A DNA stretch of 64,000 nucleotides, taken from assembly GCF_000407485.1 (NCBI RefSeq), contig NZ_ASWD01000003.1, positions 930,001-994,000 of the forward strand. Direction: 5' to 3'. Below the pieces are notes generated by a model that searched no databases, was not told the DNA's origin, and saw only the letters and a list, made by a program, of their open reading frames with translations. Source of the DNA: Enterococcus pallens ATCC BAA-351. GTDB lineage: Bacteria; Bacillota; Bacilli; Lactobacillales; Enterococcaceae. The position numbers and the translations under genes were made by a program. Below, piece after piece: positions 61,622 to 64,000 of this stretch (position 1 is its first letter; each line of letters starts with the position of its first letter).

Positions 61622-61900
61622 TTATTCCTCTTTAAATCCAATTACAAAGATGTTGCCATTCTTTCGCTCAATATGATCATACGAACCTATAAGTTTACCA
61701 TCTATAATGAGCGACTTGGATTTATCAGTATAAGCACATTTATGATACAAAACTGTCAGTTTCGCACCATTACACATCGACTGATTTTTTAGTGCCTTAG
61801 CTACGGCTTGCTTAGTTACCCCTAAATAGTCAGCAACTTTTTGCTGATTCGGGAATATTTTTACTTCTTTATCTTTTTCTAATCTTATCTGGTTACTCAT
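61622..61900 (-). CDS. Small phage DNA-binding-like protein
   Basis: 92 residues. KIFPNQQKVADYLGVTKQAV then AKALKNQSMCNGAKL is a helix-turn-helix like those of NUMOD-type repeats in homing endonucleases and phage regulators. A short beta tail follows (SYDHIERKNGNIFVIGFK). GGAGGGGCGG precedes the ATG. It could be a regulator or a remnant. Confidence 0.65.
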   Translation of the reverse strand: MSNQIRLEKDKEVKIFPNQQKVADYLGVTKQAVAKALKNQSMCNGAKLTVLYHKCAYTDKSKSLIIDGKLIGSYDHIERKNGNIFVIGFKEE

Positions 61901-62047
61901 TCCGCCCCTCCTCTACGTTATTTTTAATCATTTTCTAATAATTCGACTTGGATGACTTTTTGGCTACTTTCAGCGTTTTCTGATACAAACTAGCACAAAC
62001 TAGTATTAAAACACTCTTAAGAAGTCAGTCATCTTTAAACAATCCAA

Positions 62048-62076
62048 TTGCTTTTTTGTAACAGTACTGTTATTCT
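62048..62076 (+). promoter_or_regulatory. Promoter with palindromic operator for the RNA/nuclease-like unit
   Basis: TTGCTT (62048-62053), 17 bases, TATTCT (62071-62076). The spacer and -10 contain the perfect 14-base palindrome TAACAGTACTGTTA (62059-62072). Lies in the 356-base gap before the nuclease-like gene. Confidence 0.6.
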
Positions 62077-62082
62077 AATAGT

Positions 62083-62235
62083 GAGGAAAAGAGCTCTATC
62101 TACCTCGTCTATATCTCGAACAGGTCTTTAAGACCAAAGTGGGAAAAAGAGTGCACCCACGATCCCCGGCGGGCGGGTTAGCCTAGCGTTTGTCTGCATG
62201 GGACGGTATCCATGCTTTGCACTCTTCTTTTTTTT
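62083..62235 (+). ncRNA. Candidate structured RNA with intrinsic terminator
   Basis: About 150 transcribed bases with no frame. GGTCT-ttA-AGACC stem (62123-62134). AAGAGTGCA (62147-62155) pairs with TGCACTCTT (62218-62226) and is followed by TCTTTTTTTT. Inside lie a GC-rich segment (CCCCGGCGGGCGGG) and GCATGG ... CCATGC (62196-62215). GC-rich compared with its surroundings, suggesting a folded RNA. It ends 21 bases before the ATG of the nuclease-like gene. Confidence 0.55.
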
Positions 62236-62256
62236 GTACTTTTTCTGGAGGTTAGA

Positions 62257-62808
62257 ATGAATAAAGATTTTAATCACACATACAATCAATATCTTTCTAA
62301 CTTTGACGGAAAGCTTGCAATACTAACTACGAAGTTTCAGCCTTTAGATTGCTTCTACATCAAATTTGATATAAAACAGCTTCCTCATCTACTTGGACTA
62401 CAGTACATATATTCCCACTCGTCTAAAACTTTATGTGAAATGCTGTGCAATAATGAAATTACTTATGATAATCTGCAACACCACCAAAACTTTGGCCAGA
62501 TAAAAGATCGAATTACTTTATTCCCATTCATTTTGGAAATTTTTCTCGAAGACTATAACGCCTCAGTAATATACGTTTCTGAACAAGATCGAAAGGGTTC
62601 ATCAATGAACCTTGATATTGTCTTTGCTCATCCGCATAAGAATAAATATCTAAACTTGGGACTTAGAACCATTGGAGAATCGATTTATGCCCCTGTAACC
62701 TTTTATGTTTTTAAAAAGGGGCGTCGTCCAGTAATGCCCGCTTCAAAAAGAGCAAAAGTTGAAACAATTGAATTTGTTACCCAAAATCATCAATTGGAAC
62801 TCTTCTAA
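62257..62808 (+). CDS. Small phage protein, possibly PBECR4-type RNase-like
   Basis: 183 residues from ATG 62257 behind CTGGAGG; a 15-codon upstream extension is rejected. KQLPHLLGLQYIYSHSSKTL, a NEITYDNLQHHQNFGQIKDR stretch and TLFPFILEIFLED recall the PBECR4 group (phage barnase-EndoU-ColicinE5/D-RelE-like nucleases). The match is from memory and tentative. If correct it would be a small RNA-cutting enzyme. Read opposite to nearby phage genes, downstream of a structured RNA and with its own terminator, so an autonomous cargo unit. Confidence 0.55.
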   Translation: MNKDFNHTYNQYLSNFDGKLAILTTKFQPLDCFYIKFDIKQLPHLLGLQYIYSHSSKTLCEMLCNNEITYDNLQHHQNFGQIKDRITLFPFILEIFLEDYNASVIYVSEQDRKGSSMNLDIVFAHPHKNKYLNLGLRTIGESIYAPVTFYVFKKGRRPVMPASKRAKVETIEFVTQNHQLELF

Positions 62809-62822
62809 GTTTTAAACTTATG

Positions 62823-62846
62823 CCATCAATTTTTGATGGTTTTTTT
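62823..62846 (+). terminator. Terminator of the nuclease-like gene
   Basis: CCATCA-attttt-GATGG hairpin followed by seven T. Confidence 0.85.
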
Positions 62847-62892
62847 GTCGTTAATGACCTGTGAGTACTCTCTTCTAGCGTCGGTTAGTGGA

Positions 62893-63096
62893 CTAGCAAT
62901 ATATCCAATCTTGCTTTTCCTTCGGTCGCTCTTCAGCAGTATATTTTACAAACACATAAACACCCTCGATCCGTCCTTGATACCACTGAACTTGGCTGTC
63001 TTGAATACTGAAACCCTTGTTCAGATATTCAGAAATAATTGATTGAAGCTCCTTTGCTGATGCTTCATTCAGTATTTCTACTTTTACCTCACTCAT
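62893..63096 (-). CDS. Small phage early protein, DUF1737-like
   Basis: 67 residues. SAKELQSIISEYLNKGFSIQ with QDSQVQWYQGRIEGVYVFVK resembles DUF1737-like alpha-beta folds that occur in small phage proteins. The link is weak. GAGGCGG precedes the ATG. It follows the small membrane protein gene with a 6-base gap. Confidence 0.55.
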   Translation of the reverse strand: MSEVKVEILNEASAKELQSIISEYLNKGFSIQDSQVQWYQGRIEGVYVFVKYTAEERPKEKQDWIYC

Positions 63097-63102
63097 TCCG
63101 CC

Positions 63103-63204
63103 TCATTCCCTTTCATTCCTTATATCATCGATCTTGCCGCCGACAATGGCCGTGTAAACAATGAAACTCACTATGAAGAGTAGTACCACGATAAAAAGCT
63201 TCAT
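63103..63204 (-). CDS. 33-residue single-pass membrane protein
   Basis: Starts MKLFIVVLLFIVSFIVYTAI and ends GGKIDDIRNERE. The ATG overlaps the YopX stop (ATGA) with GTTGGAGGTGG before it. The following gene's ribosome site begins at its stop. Overlap and site make a real gene likely. One hydrophobic helix; role unknown. Confidence 0.6.
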   Translation of the reverse strand: MKLFIVVLLFIVSFIVYTAIVGGKIDDIRNERE

Positions 63205-63641
63205 TCCGCCACCTCCAACAACTCTGGATTTTCGTGGATGTTTCCTAAGACTTCATATCTATAAATTGAACTACCTAGCGAGTGAATAAATTTATCATGT
63301 CCTGAATTTTTTTCTTCTAAGTAAAACATCGTATTTTCGCTTGAATATTTTACAATGCCCTTCACTTCTGTTGGAGTTAGTAAACCAGTTATTAAATCCT
63401 GACTTCCGATTACAATATCCCCTTCGTAAATCTCAACGCTGTTCTTGTCTTTCAAGCCTGTTGAAATGCCTACTGTTTCGATATCAACGAACTGAGCTGT
63501 ACGATCAAATATCACTGAGTATGACATGGTTGAAGCTCCGTTGAACTCAGGCATGATAAAACTTATGTGCTCATCGAATTTAACAGGGCTGCCGAAAATC
63601 CACCCGGCATCTGGACACTTGCCTCTAAACTTCGGTATCAT
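63201..63641 (-). CDS. YopX-family phage protein
   Basis: 146 residues. IPKFRGKCPDAGWIFGSPV, STGLKDKNSVEIYEGDIVIG and SIYRYEVLGNIHENPELLEV are the YopX signature blocks. A common phage early protein of unknown function. It overlaps the upstream gene by 17 bases and the downstream one by 4. Confidence 0.9.
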   Translation of the reverse strand: MIPKFRGKCPDAGWIFGSPVKFDEHISFIMPEFNGASTMSYSVIFDRTAQFVDIETVGISTGLKDKNSVEIYEGDIVIGSQDLITGLLTPTEVKGIVKYSSENTMFYLEEKNSGHDKFIHSLGSSIYRYEVLGNIHENPELLEVAE

Positions 63642-63888
63642 CTTGCACCTCTTTTTCGTATTGAGCTTTTAGATTCTTGATCTCTTCATCATGTAGGAGA
63701 TTCATTAAAGCGATCATCTCTTCACGATAAAACGATTGAGGTCGAGTGTCTTCGTAAGAGGGTTCTGGTAATTTATTAGTGAGAACCACATTTCGAAATG
63801 ATACACTGAGGCTCTTAAAAGCGTAATCTCTAGTTTTCCTATAATGTTCTTGTGCTACTTCTTGAGCACGTTGATACAATGTTTTCAT
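63625..63888 (-). CDS. Small phage early protein, unknown
   Basis: 87 residues, helical (TLYQRAQEVAQEHYRKTRDY; MNLLHDEEIKNLKAQYEKEV). GAAAGGAAAGATTG lies ahead of the ATG. It overlaps yopX by 17 bases. No family recognised. The last 112 bases of the window beyond it hold no gene I can define. Confidence 0.6.
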   Translation of the reverse strand: MKTLYQRAQEVAQEHYRKTRDYAFKSLSVSFRNVVLTNKLPEPSYEDTRPQSFYREEMIALMNLLHDEEIKNLKAQYEKEVQDDTEV

Positions 63889-64000
63889 TCAATCTTTCCT
63901 TTCTATGCTGAGTTAATTGAATCAGCGGATTCAGCAGAACTGTTTTTCACTCAATCCTTGGTTCTAACAAAACAAACCAATCTTTTCACTGTTACTTAGC

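Noticed and set aside
1-64000. Insertion sequences or transposases
   Set aside because: No transposase motif or terminal inverted repeat pair with target duplication was seen in the window.

Overview
The window is low-GC Firmicute DNA. The proteins (ValS, EzrA, PepC, a ThiI without a rhodanese domain, Rex, a D-Ala-D-Ala carboxypeptidase) and strong AGGAGG-type ribosome sites suggest Enterococcus or a close relative. The genus is an inference from recalled protein similarity, not a database match.

Bases 1-28.4 kb are ordinary chromosome. From left to right they hold: the start of radC; a HAD phosphatase, folC and valS with a valine-type T-box leader; the redox repressor gene rex; a LysR regulator divergent from a nonsense-interrupted NmrA-like reductase; thiI with its cysteine desulfurase; a D-Ala-D-Ala carboxypeptidase; ezrA; an aspartokinase; a MazG-like/Cof/DUF72 group; an asparaginase; an acyl-ACP thioesterase, fructosamine-kinase and tyrosine-phosphatase group; recQ; pepC; an acyltransferase; tRNA-Asn; a beta-lactamase-fold serine hydrolase; and a GNAT acetyltransferase. 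Most units end in clear intrinsic terminators. tRNA-Thr(GGU) at 28329-28401 is the last host gene.

From about 28.4 kb to the right edge the DNA is a siphovirus-type prophage whose late genes read right to left. Small early-type genes and a YopX protein lie at 63-64 kb. They are followed by a structured RNA with a nuclease-like gene (62-62.8 kb), an ArpU/LlgA-type late activator (61.1-61.5 kb), an 11-bp-period repeat array with a probable late promoter, and a phage tRNA-Cys. The terminase, portal, ClpP-like protease with nested scaffold, capsid, connectors, major tail protein, tape measure, Dit, tail lysin, fibres and lysis genes run from 60.6 down to 32.2 kb. A divergent repressor/antirepressor cassette with its own operators and terminator sits inside the tail module (49.1-51.1 kb). 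The integrase is not in the window and is expected beyond 64 kb. The 3' end of tRNA-Thr is the likely attachment site.

The prophage's left end (28.5-32.2 kb) is accessory. It contains an SOS-box promoter driving three small genes, three tandem terminator-ended RNA-like units, and a three-gene operon. That operon encodes a helical unknown protein, a SecB-like chaperone and a PD-(D/E)XK-like nuclease, and it has a palindromic operator at its promoter. I read it as a candidate toxin-antitoxin-chaperone type phage defence system, and it is the most promising novelty here. A second notable feature is the unusually cysteine-rich virion (connector, Dit and baseplate/fibre proteins) together with a phage-encoded tRNA-Cys.
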